From NCBI GenBank assembly GCA_963575745.1, contig CAUYUJ010013792.1, positions 340,097 through 404,096 of the forward strand: 64,000 nt of DNA, given 5' to 3'. Below are positions 51,380-62,222 of this stretch, piece by piece. The notes under the pieces are model-generated. The model did no database searches. It was not told where the DNA came from and saw only the letters and a list, made by a program, of their open reading frames with translations. Source of the stretch: Prorocentrum cordatum (taxonomy: Eukaryota > Sar > Dinophyceae > Prorocentrales > Prorocentraceae). Every line of letters starts with the position of its first letter. The stretch's first letter is position 1. The translations under genes and the position numbers were made by a program.

Positions 51380-53700
51380 CACAGGGCCCCAAAACGAGCC
51401 AAGAGGGCCCGAAGAGGCCCTTGGGGCGGTCCACGAGGGCCACGAGTCGTTGAACCATCCAAAACGCCCACGCTGGCTTCCAGACGGCCCAAGGCGCTCC
51501 CAAGACGCCCCCAAGAGGCGTCCCAAGAGAGCCTGCAGAAGCAAAACATTGCCCCATTCCCTCGGGGAGCCGTGCCTTCTTAACACATTCGCCGCTTGGG
51601 TGTTCACAACGTCCCAGACGGCCGGAGAGGCATCCGATCGCCCCGAGACGGGCCAAGAGGCCCCAAAGAGGGCTCCAAGACGATCCAAAAAGGCCCCAAG
51701 ACGGCCCAAGAGGCCCTCAAGACGGCCTGGGAGGGACCCGGGACAGCCCCAAGAGGGGGCCCAGAGAGGGAGCACGAACGGACAGGCAGTTCGAGTCTTC
51801 CACCGCAAGGCGCCTCTGGATTGCCCCAAGAAGCCCCCAACAGACCCCCAGGGAGGTTCAAGATGGCAGCAAGAAGCCCCCAGAGGGCTCCAGGAAGCGT
51901 CTAAGAGTTCAAACACTGCCTCCAAGACGCCCCTGACGCGCCTCCACGAGACCCCATCAGCCATCCGATTGGCCTCAGGCTCCTGGTGTTTTGACAGATG
52001 CCCGCCGTCTATATACGTGGGTTCTCGCTCGCTTCCCCATGCGTGTACTGAGAATACTGAGAATATCAGCCTAAGAGGCCCCGAAAAGGCCCCTAAAAGA
52101 CCCCCATGGAGCTCCAAAAAGAGCTCCAAGAAGCCCCCAAAAGGCGGACAAGAGAACCTCAAGAGCAACACGCAACAACCGCCAGTTCCCCAAGGGATCG
52201 GAGGTGTGGCGTAGGCCCAAAAACCACGTCCGTAAGTGACGTGCTGAGCGGCAGCGTTTTCTGCGGAGGCGATAATGCAACGTATCCAAGATTTCCAATC
52301 GTTGTATAATTGCCACAGAATGTACTGGTTACATCATTATGTCTCTCCCCTAACCCCCCCTTGGAGTCGCGCCACTCCGCCGACCCAAGATGAATGCCCC
52401 CCTTCTCGGGCTCTCGAAACCAATTTAAAAAACCATAGGAAATCAACGACTTGGGCCTCTGGGGCCTCTGGGGACTCCATTAGGGCCTCAAGATGGCCCC
52501 AAGACGGCCCCTAACACGGCCCTGGATGGTTCCAAGAGGGCTTGTGACGCCCCCAAGACGGCTCAAGGGGGCCCCAAGAGGACTCGAAAGAGCGCCTCCA
52601 GGAACCAAAATCTTTGATTTCCCGTTGGTTTTTGAAAGATTTTAGCGTTCTCGCCTTTCTCGGTTCTCAGAGGGCCATGACGGTCCAAGCAGCCTGCAAG
52701 AAGACCCCGAGACGGCCAAAGAGGCCCCCAAAGGGGCCCCAGGATTGCTCAAGAGGGCCCCGAGACGGCCAAAAGAGGCCACCAAGACGTTCTAAGGGGC
52801 CCCCAAGACAGCCCAAGAGGACTCCAGGAGAGCCCGAAGGCGGCCGCGAGAGGCCTCCAAGATGGCCTCCGAAGGGGCCAGACGGCGCAAGAGCGCCCCA
52901 AGCTGGCGCAAGACGTCAACAAGAAGCCCCAAGAAGCCCCAAAGCGGCCCCGAAGACGTTCCAAGAAGCCCTCAGGAGACTTTCAAGAGACTCCCAAGAG
53001 TCCCCCATGAGGCCGCCCAGAAGCCCTGGGGATGGCAGGACGGAGCGGCACGCACGCGCGGCAGCCGAGCAGGTCACGCCAACCACATTTGAACACTTTT
53101 CCACAGCGGCAGACGCCCCCAGGAAGCCCAAAGAGACTCCCAAGAGGCGCCCCAAGAGGCCCCGAAGAGGCCCCCAAGAAGTCTCAGGAGGCCTCCAAGC
53201 AGCCCCCCAAGAGGCTTCCAAGAGGCCTCAAACTGCCACCCATAGGCCCCCGAGAGCCCTCCGAAGAGACCCTAAGGAGCATCCCTGAGGACTCTGACCC
53301 ACTACCCAGGCACGGTGGTGGGACGGGCCGACACTCTGACCCACTACCCAGGCACAGAAACGTTCTCGCCTTTTCCGACTTCCAGAAGCCCATGACAGCC
53401 CAATCAGCCTCCAAAATGGCCCCAAGACGGCCCAAGAAGCCCTCAAAAGGCCTCCATGACGGCACAAGCGGGCCCTAAGACGGCCCAACTCAAGAGGACC
53501 CCAAGAAAGACCCAAAACGGCCGCGAGAGGCACCCAGACCAGCTTCCGAATGGACCACACGCCGCAAGAGCGCCCCAAGACGGCCCAAGACGCCCCCAAG
53601 AGGCCCCAAAGAAGCCCAGTGCAGAAGAGGACCCGAGAAGCCCCCAAGACATCTCCAAGATGCCACAAAGCAGCTCCCAAGAGGCCCAGCAACGACTGGA
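51380..53700 (+). repeat. CCCAAGAGGCCC-type repeat field with a divergent, inverted copy of the 386-bp unit
   Basis: Degenerate ~12-bp phrases (CCCAAGACGGCC, CCCCAAGAGG) fill most of the interval. 51,540-51,830 matches in order the reverse complement of the 29.4-30.7 kb unit, including GCCCCATTCCCT, TTCGCCGCTTGGGTG and CCAAGAGGGGGCCCAGAG. Second-order units start near 52,650 and 53,363 (GTTCTCGCCTTT). Open frames of up to 299 residues are compositional. Confidence 0.8.
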
Positions 53701-54087
53701 CTGTACGTGCTCCGGACGTGCACCCCGTGAAGCGAGAGGTATCTGGAGAACCCTCCATGGGCGGCGGCCGTCGTCGTCGTCGTCAATGTCGGAGTCGTCG
53801 TTGTCGTCAATGTCGGAGTCTTCGTCAAAATGCATGCCGACTGCCCTCAAGGGAGCCCAAAGAAGACGTACGAGCCCAATCATGTACATGAACACGGCTC
53901 CCCAATCCGCGAGACCGGCCGCGTGATACGAACGTTTGCCCAATGCGCAATCTCGAAACCGACATGGATTCATGTACGTGTACGTCCTTCTTTCGCTCCT
54001 GACCCTCTCCCAGCCCCTCCACGATCAAACCGACCTCACCCCCGAACGCGATATAAGCACTCGCCATCTCGAGTGTTAAATATTTTG
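53701..54087. other. No gene seen; GTC run near 53,770-53,825
   Basis: CGTCGTCGTC and TGTCGGAGTC repeats are followed by complex sequence. Confidence 0.5.
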
Positions 54088-54156
54088 CGAGATGGGCCAA
54101 AAATCCCCTCGATGGTCCTTGCCGAGAAACAAAAGTACACGTCCGAGCGACGCCAA
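54088..54156 (+). mobile_element. Family A right-half fragment
   Basis: CCCCTCGATGGTCCTTGCCG and ACACGTCCGAGCGACGCCAAG. Confidence 0.7.
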
Positions 54157-55327
54157 GAACCATCAAGCCCCCCTGACGCCCTTCGAGGGTCGGGTCGAGC
54201 GAAAGGGGGGGATAGCAAATGGGGGGGTTGAGAATCAGCTCCGTGCAGAATCAGCTCACGGAGGCGGCTATATATCGAAGAATGGGCCCCTCCGTGGGGT
54301 CGAAACCAGCTGCATGCAGCAAATTTCGTAACCCCCCCTTTCCCAATCCCCCCCTTTCGTCTGGCCCGTGAGGGACAGTGCAGCCTTACCCCCCCCACGC
54401 GACCCCCCCCCACGCTTTTAGAATAACTCGGAGAGCTCCTCTAAGACAAAGCCAGGACGAAGATAACATCGGGTTCATGTAAATCGAGAATATGTGAGAT
54501 CCGGCGGCTCTGGAGGATCTCGGGCGCCGCGGCCTTCTCAGAGCGCTGTGGAACGCCCCGACAGCGTTCCAGAACGCTCTGGAACGGATTTATCCTCGTC
54601 CTAGCCCCGCCCAACCATCCCTAGATATCCGATGTCTTGAGTGGGGAGTGGGGAGGTGGGGAGTGGAGAGGGGGGAGGTGGAGGAGGACGAGGAGGAGGG
54701 CTGGATCGCTCTTTGACTGTCCTAGGCCCCTCGCGAGGGCCTCCCCACCCCAAAAACCGAACAAAAACACTACGAACGCCCGCTCCATTGCCCGCCTGGG
54801 ATGATCTGGGCACCCTCCGGAAGGCTCTCGACGAGGCGCAGCCGCCAGCAGGCGCCCCGAGGCGGGAAAACCTCTGGGAGCCCGCCGCGGCGCCCGACCC
54901 CGCCCCCACCCCGTCAAGACCGAACGCCCTCGCCCCCTTCTGTGGCAACTCATGGGTTGAACGGCCTCCCATGCCGTCTAGCTGGCTCTCGCCAGCCGAC
55001 GCTCATCGACGCTGCTTCGACGCTGAGCCGGCGCCTTCGCATCGATCACCACAAGCTGGCGCACGCCGACGCACTCTGAAGACTGGAGGCCTCCCAGATG
55101 GGGTCCGAGCAGATGGGGCACGATGCGGCTCGATGCGGAGCCCGATGTTCTCCACGGTGGCGTCGCCGATGCACCGTCGACGTCGCCAGTGCATGATCGG
55201 CGATGCGGCGCGATCCTCCGGCCCCGTCTACTCCGACCCCCATCCAGGAGGCCATAGAACTGACGCACTCGAGAGATGGAACTGCAAGGACACACGAGGC
55301 TCCCACGAAGAGCCACCGACCAACCCT
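54157..55327. other. No gene recognised
   Basis: GC-rich complex sequence. A short GGA run lies at 54,655-54,700. Inverted GTTCCAGAACG/CGTTCTGGAAC-like phrases occur at 54,545-54,590. 54.95-55.28 kb shares phrases with 33.9-34.06 and 24.7-24.8 kb (GACGCTCATCGACGC, GCCGATGCA). Confidence 0.4.
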
Positions 55328-55695
55328 CTTGCCATCGCTCGGACGTCCCTTTCCCGTGCATGCTTCGACTTCGGGCGCTTAGTCATCAAAACAAATCCTG
55401 GGAAATCCTCGATCTGAGCAGGGACCGACCGTCCCGGCATTTCTATAGTCCTACCACGAAATGTTCTTAGAACCCCAAAATGTTCTAAGAACAAAAACAA
55501 TGCTCTTAGAACTTCAACCTTATGTGTTACAACGAGACAGCCCCGGCTAGAAATGTTCTAAGAACACCTCGTAGAAACCATAAGAGGTTATTAGAACATT
55601 CTTTGGTGCGACCAACAGGCGAGCCAGGACGCTTCGCCACTGCTTGACCGATGGTCCCCGCCGAAACAAAAATCGGCACGCCCCAGCGATGCCAA
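55328..55695 (+). mobile_element. Family A element, copy 13, split by family C
   Basis: CTTGCCATCGCTCGGACGTC to ATCCTCGAT, then CGATGGTCCCCGCCGAAAC to CCCAGCGATGCCAAG. The interruption at 55,414-55,648 is a family C element with CGAT on both sides. Confidence 0.82.
55414..55648. mobile_element. Family C element, copy 2, nested in family A
   Basis: CTGAGCAGGGACCGACCGTC to CCAGGACGCTTCGCCACTGC plus TTGAC. The interior has AATGTTCTTAGAACC, ATGTTCTAAGAAC and GAAATGTTCTAAGAACA, so at least four TTCTWAGAA dyads. Confidence 0.82.
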
Positions 55696-55908
55696 GCCCC
55701 CCCCCCGCCGACAGCGCGCCTCTCTGCCGCGGCCGCCGGCCGCGGCGCGCCGCCGCCCAGGAACGCCGACCCGCTGGCGCAGGCGCCGAGGGCGCCGAGG
55801 ACGCCGAGGCAGCAGAGCGCCGCGGAGGGCGCCCGCCTGGCCTGCGCGCGGCGGCGGCGGCAGCTCGGCGGCAGCTGCTGGGAGCTCTGCGCGAGAACGG
55901 ACTCGGCT

Positions 55909-56110
55909 CGGCGGCGAGCGGAGGGGGGGAAGTGAGAGGGGGCGCGCCTCCTTCAAGGCTCGGAAGGCCCCCTAGACTCCTGAGGAGCGTCCTCGGCGCC
56001 TTCGTCGAGGACGCAAGGGCCTTCTCAGGAGGCCGGAGGCCTTCTGGGAGGCCCCGCCGCTTTCTGAGGAGGCCTTCTCCTTCTCACTTCCCCCCCTGGC
56101 TCGACGCCGC
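55909..56110. mobile_element. Family D element, dispersed copy
   Basis: CGGCGGCGAGCGGAGGGGGG and AAGTGAGAGGGGGCG at the left mirror GGCCTTCTCCTTCTCACTTC and CTGGCTCGACGCCG at the right. The core has CGAGGACGCAAGGGCC flanked by GGCGCCTTCGTC. Confidence 0.75.
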
Positions 56111-56132
56111 TAAATGGGACGCACAAGGACAT

Positions 56133-56330
56133 ACTAGTACCGTGTGTCCGCCTTGGGAGGCGTGTGCCTGGCCCGAACATATAACACAGTCATCTTGTAG
56201 TACGTCGTTTCCCCAGAGGAATGGCCAGATAGCGCCCGACACGAAGCGTATACTATGAGATTTCTGAGCGCGCGAGTCGCCTCTGGGAGGGCGACGCACA
56301 CATGGTGTTCATATCATGGGGTGATATCGG
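56133..56330 (+). repeat. Repeat R, copy 1 (~200 bp)
   Basis: TACTATGAGATTTCT, GCGCGCGAGTCGCC and GGGCGACGCACACAT occur in the same order at 57,452-57,650. GTCGCCTCTGGGAGGGCGAC forms a small hairpin. Confidence 0.75.
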
Positions 56331-56799
56331 TAAAAGGATATTAACCCTGAAAGGTCTTTCGACCCCCCCGATAGAGGGTAACGAACTATCGGCGGCCTTC
56401 TTGATAGACTGGACTGGGATCCCTTCAACAAGGGGGAATCTCTTACTCGTTTCCGCGGCACCCGCCGCGGCGCCCGATCCTCCTCGTGTCACTCCTAAGG
56501 AGGAGGAGGAAGGGGAGGAAGAGGAGGAGGAGGAAGGGGGAGGAGTGAAGAGGAAGAGGTTTTAGGACCAGTCCTAGTCACCGCCGAGAGAGAAAAGGGA
56601 GGGGACGAAACACACGGGTCTCCCGCGAGAAGACGTAGCGACCTCACTCGATGGTCGACGCAGGCCGCCAGCGCGGCTCTGTGCATTGGAAACGAGGGCG
56701 CTTACGCGCGATCTTACGCGGGCAGCTTAGCGCGAATGTCAGAACAGTGGAACACGTTTTCGTGAGTCGCTCCGAGTATGGGGCATGAATAGACAAGCG
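56331..56799. other. No gene seen; GGA run at 56,490-56,565
   Basis: Complex sequence on both sides of the purine run. Confidence 0.45.
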
Positions 56800-56942
56800 C
56801 GTTCCAGTACTCGCAAAGTAACTTCTCGCACATTGCCTGGATCCGCTGAGGGAGATTTACGATACATTACGTCGATGCAGACGTGTGCTTTTCGGACGTT
56901 TGCGAGTAGGCACTATGCGAGCAGTGGAACGCCCTCGGTGAT
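56800..56942. mobile_element. Family G element, copy 2
   Basis: GCGTTCCAGTACTCGCAAAG and TATGCGAGCAGTGGAACGCC are inverse ends. The interior GCTTTTCGGACGTTTGCGAG matches copy 1. Confidence 0.8.
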
Positions 56943-57451
56943 TCAAGCCAGGCTAACCCCCATTACACATCGGTCGTAATAAATAGGTAGAAACATGAAG
57001 TAGGAAGGCATTGAAAGTATATTAGGTTCCGTCCGCCCCCTGAGGACGCAAAAGGTGAAGCCACTCGATCATCGAAGTAGGAAGGCGCTTACACAGGTTG
57101 GAATCTGGGACTCCGGAAATAAGTACTTTCAACGACTGATGTGTAAGCCTTGGATTGCGCAGAGTGAAGCCGATGAGCCGGGATCAGGCCGGACGGGACT
57201 GGGTTATGCCGGACGAGGCCAGCTGTCGACCACGGATGTACCAGCGCCGATGCTCAACTCAACCTCACAGGAGTTGCGTGGGACGCACAGAAACAAAACG
57301 TACTAGCAGGGCTAGACCCAAACGTTGTTGTTCATGTTGTGTGCGTTTTGTTGTTCGTTTCGCCCTGCCTGTTTTCCTGTACCTCCCTGCTAAAACAAAA
57401 AACAACACACAGCCGAAATCCAGCAAAACAGCGTTTAGGTCCAGCCCTGCA
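56943..57451. other. No gene recognised
   Basis: Complex, only moderately GC-rich sequence with no domain in its short open frames. Confidence 0.4.
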
Positions 57452-57650
57452 TACCAGTACTATATTATCTCCTTGGAGGCGCGTGTCCGACCCGAACAGA
57501 CAGTATACCCATCTTGTAATAAAATATCGTTTCCCGAGCGGTGTGGCCACGAAGCGCCCGCCGCGACGCTTACACTATGAGATTTCTCGGTGCGCGCGTC
57601 GCCCCAGGTGGGGCGACGCACACATAGTAGAAGCACGTTGGGGTGACGCC
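57452..57650 (+). repeat. Repeat R, copy 2
   Basis: Collinear with copy 1. GTCGCCCCAGGTGGGGCGAC is a perfect 8-bp hairpin with a 4-base loop (57,598-57,617). The two copies differ by compensating-looking changes in this stem, but two copies are too few to judge. Confidence 0.75.
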
Positions 57651-57937
57651 GATTGTGGTCCCGCTGAGACGAGGCCAGGACCCGGGCAAGATCGGACCGG
57701 GACAAATCCCTGAGACCTTGGCGTCGACATTCTTACAGCCAGGGATTTTGCGCTGATCGGGGCCCCGGGGCCATCACAGATCGATCCGGCTCGAAAAATG
57801 CCGCGGACAGATGGGGTTTGGAGCTCCAGTCGTGATTGTTCGCGATGTTGCCTTTTTTTCGCCTCGTCGGACCTCAGGGATGGGGGATTTCTGAAATCCA
57901 TCGGTTCTGGAGAATGTATCGGGCGCCGCGCAGAGCG
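57651..57937. other. No gene seen
   Basis: Unassigned complex sequence. Confidence 0.4.
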
Positions 57938-58520
57938 TTGTCGATTCGTTGATATTCTGGGCCGCGGGAGCCCCCCGATTTCAGGACGTCGCCACGCCAT
58001 GCTATGTCATTCTGCGCGTCCTCATTTCCGCGCTTCCGCGCTGGGCTGTTGTTTTCAAAATGGGGCTCTCGCTGAAGGGCTGCCCTCATTTTCGGGCTAA
58101 GGCTCGTTCCGCATCGTGCTCCCGCTGCAGCGATGGCCTCATTTCAGCGCTTCTGCTCTTCCCGAATCGTGCTCCCGCTGCAGCGCTGGCGTCATTATTT
58201 CCAGCGCCATGCCACGGCATGCCCCAAAATCTGAAAGAATGCCCTCCCGCAAAAGACCATCGGAAGTGATTACACATTCGGTGTCGATTCGTTGACTCTT
58301 TGGGCCGCAGAAGCCCCCCCCACCTTGATGAGGTCGCCACGCCATGCTATGTCATGCTGCGCGTTGATCTTCGACACCATGCTATGCCATGTAATGCTAT
58401 GCCATGCTACGGCATCTGAATGCGCGAATAGAGAGGAGATCTACGCCATGGTAATGGATGGGAGGGAGGGGTTGGACGTCAGACTGACGCGAGCGCACCT
58501 AGCTTGCCCACTACCCCCTT
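57938..58520 (-). repeat. Right partner of the inverted duplication (left copy 4.23-4.66 kb), with an internal insertion
   Basis: On the reverse strand it reads AAGCTAGGTGCGCTCGCGTC, then CCATCCATTACCATGGCG, as at 4.23 kb, and later the CAGCGCTGCAGCGGGAGCAC units and CGAAAATGAGG. Compared with the left copy it has an extra ~170 bases at about 58.21-58.35 kb that repeat sequence also found at 57,938-58,020 (GATTCGTTGA, GCCACGCCATGCTATGTC). Confidence 0.8.
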
Positions 58521-58615
58521 CCCCTCATCCTCAACATTATCCTCCTCATCCTCATCCTCATCCTCCTCCTCCTCCTCCTCCCCCTCCTCCTCCTCCTCCT
58601 CCTCATTATTATCAA
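58521..58615 (-). repeat. CCT tract beside the inverted duplication
   Basis: CCT with CAT variants, the counterpart of the GGA tract at 4,049-4,230. Confidence 0.9.
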
Positions 58616-58659
58616 CACCCTAATCGCCGCTACCACCATCATTGTCCGAATCACAACGT

Positions 58660-59460
58660 CGCCACACCGCTCACACGTTCCGTGGCCCCACAGGGAGCTC
58701 CGCCTAAGGCCCTAGTGTCTGCGTCCGCACGTCATCTCGGTTCAATTCGGCGCCCCATCAAGAATGATGCCCCTATTGCCAAATCCACCGAACGCCTCTG
58801 CAGTTGCGCTGGCGTGCTGCCTCGGGTGCACCTCGGCTGACCTCTCACACGCCTCGTGGCACCATAGGGAGCTCCACAAAAGGCCCCAAGTGCTGGGCAC
58901 GCATGCCGCCGCGGGTCCATCCTTTGCACACCCCTCACACGTGCTGTCCCATAACACACTCCACCGCAGGCCCCACTGGTTGCCTTCGCATGCCGTTTCG
59001 GATCCATTGAGCACAACTCTCCCATGTGCCGTGGCCCCGTAGAAGCTCCACCGAAACCCCAGTGGCTGCGATCCCATGCCGTCTCGGGCCCATGTTGGCA
59101 CACCCCTCTCGTAGTTCCTAGCCCACAAGGGGCTCAATCGAAAACCCCAACGGTTGCATTCGCATGCCGTCACGGGTCCATTTCGATACACCTCTCCCAC
59201 GTTTTGTGGCCCCCACATGGAGCTCCACCGAAAGCCCCAGTGGCTGCGTTCGCATGCCGTCCCAGGTCCATTCAGGTACACCTATCCCACGCTTCGTGGT
59301 CCCATTGGAAGCTCCACCGCAGGCCCCAGAGGCTGCGCTCGCATGCTGTAACCCCCAGTTCCGCACACACCTCGCACGTCCATATGGAGCTCCACCGAAG
59401 GCCCCAGAGGCAAAATTCGCATGCGGCCACGGGCACATTTCAACCCCTCACATGATTCGT
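58660..59460 (-). repeat. 90-bp minisatellite, inverted block, about nine units
   Basis: The + strand carries GGAGCTCCACCGAAGGCCCC, GTGGCTGCGTTCGCATGCCG and CACACCTCTCACACG in a 90-bp period, the complement of the block at 1-470. Confidence 0.88.
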
Positions 59461-60384
59461 GGTCTTGTCTTCGTCGCTCCAACCGCGCCACCTCTCACGT
59501 CGTGGCGAGGTTGGAGCAGGAAGACTTCTATTGCTGTGGACCGCTGCCGATCAATCTTCCGATAAGATTGCCGAGCAGGTGAGATGGAGCAGCAGGAGGA
59601 GCAAAAGGAATAGGAGGGAGCTGCAGCATCACGAGCAGCAGGACGATGAGCAGGGAGCAGGAGGGCTGGAGCAAACCCAGGGTGCGTCGACGATGCTGCG
59701 ATGCACCCTCCCGCCCCAGGACTGGGAGGGGGGATGGGGCAGGGTGAGCAGGAGCAGCAGGACAGGGGAGGAGCGAGACCAGCTGGGACCACCTGTTGCG
59801 CAAGGGGGCCAGCACTCCATCCGCGGGAGTGCGCTTGAGGCCCCGCGCTCCCCGTGCACCACGGGGCCGAGCCGTCGGGGAGCGAACCACCGACCGGCTG
59901 GAACGACAACCCTCTCTCCCACTCGCACCCACAGCCCCGTCCTCGAGAGAGGGATCCTGCTCACCGCCTCGTCGCCGCGTCAAGAAAAAAGAAAGGTGGT
60001 GTGGGCCTCCGGACAATTCTTGATGCCCTTGCCCCGAAGTGGAAGGCAGGCTTGGGCAAGCACGCACGCGTGTCACCCGCGCCACGCGTGCCGCGCGCAC
60101 GACGCACAACGGACACGAACGCACGCGTGCCGAGAGAGAGGGAGGAGCAGGAGGAGCAGGTGGAGGGAGGGGGAGGATGAGGAGGGAGGAGACGAAGGAG
60201 GGAGGAGGGGCACTAAAGCGAGAACCACATGTTATAAGCGGCCCGCCCTCCATCCGTGAAACTGTTGCAAATTCGATGCTTCAAAAGCAGGAATGGTGAA
60301 GAAGTCTCCGGCGAAACGCCCGGCCAGCCCTAGCAACACGCTTCTTGGTGTGACAGGGAAGAGTTCCTTGCAAGGAAGAGGAGG
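59461..60384. other. No gene recognised
   Basis: Complex sequence with open frames on both strands (for example 59,459-60,259 on +), lacking known domains. Purine-rich at 60,135-60,215. Confidence 0.35.
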
Positions 60385-61175
60385 ATGGAGAGGAGAAGAG
60401 GGAGGGAGGAGGGAGGAGGATCGGGGGGCCCAGCGCGGATCCAAGAAATCCGCGCGGAGCGCCAAAAGTTCATGTCGAAAGAAGAAGGGAGGAGAAGAGG
60501 GAGGGAGGGAGGAGGAGGCGGGGAGGGAGAGGCTCCATGGGCGAGGGAGGAGGGGCAGGAGAGGGAGGGAGGGGAAGGAGGGAGAAGGAGGGAGGAGGGA
60601 GGCGGAGAGAAGAGGGGGGAGGAGGAAGAGAGGGAGGGCGGAGGGGAGGAGGGAAGAGAGGGAGAGAGGAGGAGGGGGGAGGGTGGGAGGGAGGGAAGAG
60701 GAAGGGAGCAGGGAGGAGAGGGAGGGAGGGAGGAGGGGAGGGAGAGGGAGGAGGCACCCTGGGGGGGGGGGGGGGGAGGAGCCTCCACGGCGCGGCCGCC
60801 GCCGTGCCGCGCAGCCGCCCCCGCGCGGGGGCGCCGGCCGCTCGCTCTCCTGTGGGGGCGCGGCGGCGGGGCGCTGCCCGCACCGCAACGGCGTCGGGCC
60901 CCGCGCGGGTCCGGGCCCCAGGCGCGCCTCGCCCCGCGTTCCCCCAGGGTGCCTCCTCCCACCGTCCTCCCCCCAGGGTGCCTCCTCCATCCCGCCACTC
61001 CGTCTTCCCTCTTCCTCCTCCCTCCTCCCTCCCTCTCCTCCTCCCACCTCCCTCCTCCTCCCTCCCTCCTCCCTCCCTCCTCCATCCTCCCTCCCTCCTC
61101 CCTCCCTCCTCTCTCCTCTTCTCTCGTCCTCCCTCCTCCTCCCTCCTCCCTCCCCCATCTCCCCCTCGTTCGTCT
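60385..61175. repeat. GGA tract facing a CCT tract around a GC-rich core (long imperfect palindrome)
   Basis: 60,385-60,760 is purine and 60,955-61,175 is pyrimidine on the + strand. The inner junctions GGAGGCACCCTGGGGG (60,750) and CCCCCAGGGTGCCTCC (60,943 and again near 60,970) are exact complements. The 170-base core is a GC-rich mix. Confidence 0.85.
60420..60476. mobile_element. Family H right-half fragment inside the purine tract
   Basis: GCGCGGATCCAAGAAATCCG then GCGGAGCGCCAAAAGTTCATG match the right arm of the 50.04 kb copy. Confidence 0.7.
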
Positions 61176-61724
61176 ACACGTAGGAGCGACCCTAGGCTAG
61201 AGTGACCTTCGGGGCGCGGCTTAAGGGGCGCCCGTGGGGGCCCAACGCAATCGTGCAAGCTGGCGTTGCCGCGCCGCATCAACGATCGGCGGGGCGCCAC
61301 TCGAAAGATTTGTTGTGCCAGCGGGAAACCGCGGAATTCTGCCGATTGACTTCGAGCGCCCCGAAATGGCGCTTCGAAGGCGCTGTGAAAGCAAACGCTG
61401 CCGGGGGCCACTGCGATGAGGTCTGGTACTGCCGGGCTGCATCGCGATGGCGTCTGACCAGGCCTGGCGCCATGGTCAAAACCGGCCCCATCCGAGAGCC
61501 TGTAATATGTTTGAATATCTTTGGATCACTAGTAATAGTAAAGATCCCCATTGGTCCGAAACAATATTCAAAAATATTCAAAGATATTCAAAGAGATCAA
61601 CAGGTATCCAAAAATATTCAAACCAGACGTTTTGGGATTTGGGCTGGGATTCGGGACTGGTCCTGGGCCAGAAAACGCGCCGTCTGGTCGACCGGCTCCC
61701 CCTCGGGTAACCAATGCAAACTAT
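61176..61724. other. No gene seen; AATATTCAAA repeats at 61,503-61,625
   Basis: AATATTCAAA/ATATCTTTGGATC phrases form a short AT-rich island in otherwise GC-rich DNA. Confidence 0.5.
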
Positions 61725-62215
61725 AGGGTGCGACGCGTATGCGTTGCCGTCGATTGCAAAGGGTGGACCACAACCTGGCGCGCTCAGATGCGAGCGTAAT
61801 CGCGCGATGGTTCCCCTCCCAGGATCACGTAATCATGTAGTCTGGGGGTGCCCTGGGGCACGTAGCACACAGCAGCCTCGCGCTACCCGAGCCGCAATCC
61901 TCTGAACGTGCTGTCAGCTCGCACTCGCGAAGCCACAGCAGTCCATCGTGCATTGCTGCGCCTTGGCGCTCCCGACACCACACATCCCCTGTGAATGACA
62001 CACTCCCACGCTCTCCAAGCCAGTCCCTTGAAGCTTACGCTCTGCCCGCGCTCCCGAAGCCACCCCTCGTCGTAGATTGCGGCCCACTCGCGTCTTCGAA
62101 GCCACTCCCCCTGCAGATTGCTGCGCAGTGGCGCTCCCGAGGCAACGAACCCGCCCCGCGGAGGCCCCCCCAACGATTCGCCCCTCCCCGGAGTAGAGCA
62201 TCGTCATTGGCTGTG
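61725..62215 (+). repeat. ~39-bp minisatellite, block 2
   Basis: GCGCTCCCGAAGCCAC, CCCCTCGTAGATTGC and related phrases recur at about 38-40 bp, the same family and orientation as 13.63-14.64 kb but more degenerate. Confidence 0.7.
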
Positions 62216-62222
62216 CCTGGAT

